Made by a program: the position numbers and the translations under genes. Shown here one piece after another: positions 63,846-64,000 of a stretch of DNA of 64,000 bases. The notes below the pieces were generated by a model. That model was not told the DNA's origin. It saw only the letters and a program-made list of their open reading frames with translations, and did no database searches. Every line of letters begins with the position of its first letter. The first letter of the stretch is position 1. This DNA comes from Pseudomonas cedrina subsp. cedrina (GTDB lineage Bacteria; Pseudomonadota; Gammaproteobacteria; Pseudomonadales; Pseudomonadaceae): NCBI RefSeq assembly GCF_001983175.1, contig NZ_MNPW01000010.1, positions 62,001-126,000 on the forward strand. Reading direction: 5' to 3'.

Positions 63846-63944
63846 GTAGGAGCGAGCTTGCTCGCGAAGGTCGTCAACGATAACGCAGCGCTGTCAGGAG
63901 GTCCGCGTTGCCGATACGCTTTTCGCGAGCAAGCTCGCTCCTAC
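63846..63944. repeat. REPIN of a different subtype
   Basis: Arms GTAGGAGCGAGCTTGCTCGCGA and its complement, loop about 55 bp. The core differs from every other REP in the window (TAGGAGCGAG rather than GTGGGAGCTG). The rest of 63625-64000 holds the cbcX promoter region and nothing else recognisable. Confidence 0.9.
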
Positions 63945-64000
63945 AGTGACCAAGCCGTTCTCGCACGCAAGCGACGCTCGTGAGCATGGTTGCGTCGGTG

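Overview
The window is chromosomal DNA from a fluorescent Pseudomonas, most likely of the P. fluorescens group. Gene content and order repeatedly match blocks known from P. aeruginosa (malonate mdc end, dguRABC, rsmE-bioA, rhlE2-metF-ahcY, metK-tkt-epd-pgk-fba, betIBA-betT-cbcVWX), coding density is high, the DNA is GC-rich, and intergenic gaps are full of pseudomonad REP/REPIN palindromes with the core GTGGGAGCTGGCTTGCCTGC.

Layout. 1-1.4 kb: end of a malonate-utilisation locus (madM fragment, mdcR). 1.5-2.2 kb: a haemolysin-III/PAQR membrane protein. 2.5-6.1 kb: dguR divergent from dguABC (D-glutamate catabolism). 6.2-9.9 kb: rsmE, bioA and a cytochrome b561-YceI pair. 10.1-16.9 kb: RhlE2-type RNA helicase, an orphan periplasmic binding protein, a putative glycosyltransferase, then ahcY-metF behind an SAH riboswitch. 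17.0-22.3 kb: thioesterase, a full-length ExoU-like patatin phospholipase, an FNT channel, a Na+/H+ antiporter and a MAPEG protein. 22.6-26.5 kb: mltA, cytochrome c-prime, a DUF1090 protein and ligB. 26.5-35.4 kb: metK with an ArsR-methyltransferase (SahR-type) regulator, divergent from tkt; then epd, pgk, two small lipoproteins and fba. 35.4-38.8 kb: an accessory stretch with a low-GC small ORF, a decayed second copy of the fba 3' end, a probably frameshifted small gene behind a structured leader, a lipoprotein and a PL7 alginate lyase. 38.9-50.1 kb: a REC-PAS-GGDEF-EAL protein, an HELAH-motif metallopeptidase, a winged-helix protein, an ElaA-type acetyltransferase, a periplasmic binding protein, a YccS-type FUSC protein, an HI0933 flavoprotein, dbpA and an MdtD-type MFS pump. 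50.1-54.0 kb: an RhlA homologue without rhlB and a TldE/TldD-like pair. 54.1-63.6 kb: choline/betaine block betA, betB, betI, betT, cbcV, cbcW, cbcX.

How it fits together. The methionine cycle is the strongest theme: ahcY and metF sit under an RNA sensor of S-adenosylhomocysteine, while metK sits 18 bp behind a probable protein sensor of the same metabolite with a perfect palindromic operator in front of it. The choline block imports choline (BetT, CbcXWV) and oxidises it to glycine betaine (BetA, BetB) under BetI, whose 20-bp palindrome is present. The most unusual single gene is the ExoU homologue, which has its catalytic dyad and C-terminal domain but no visible chaperone gene or secretion locus nearby. 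No CRISPR array, tRNA, rRNA, integrase or insertion-sequence transposase was seen.
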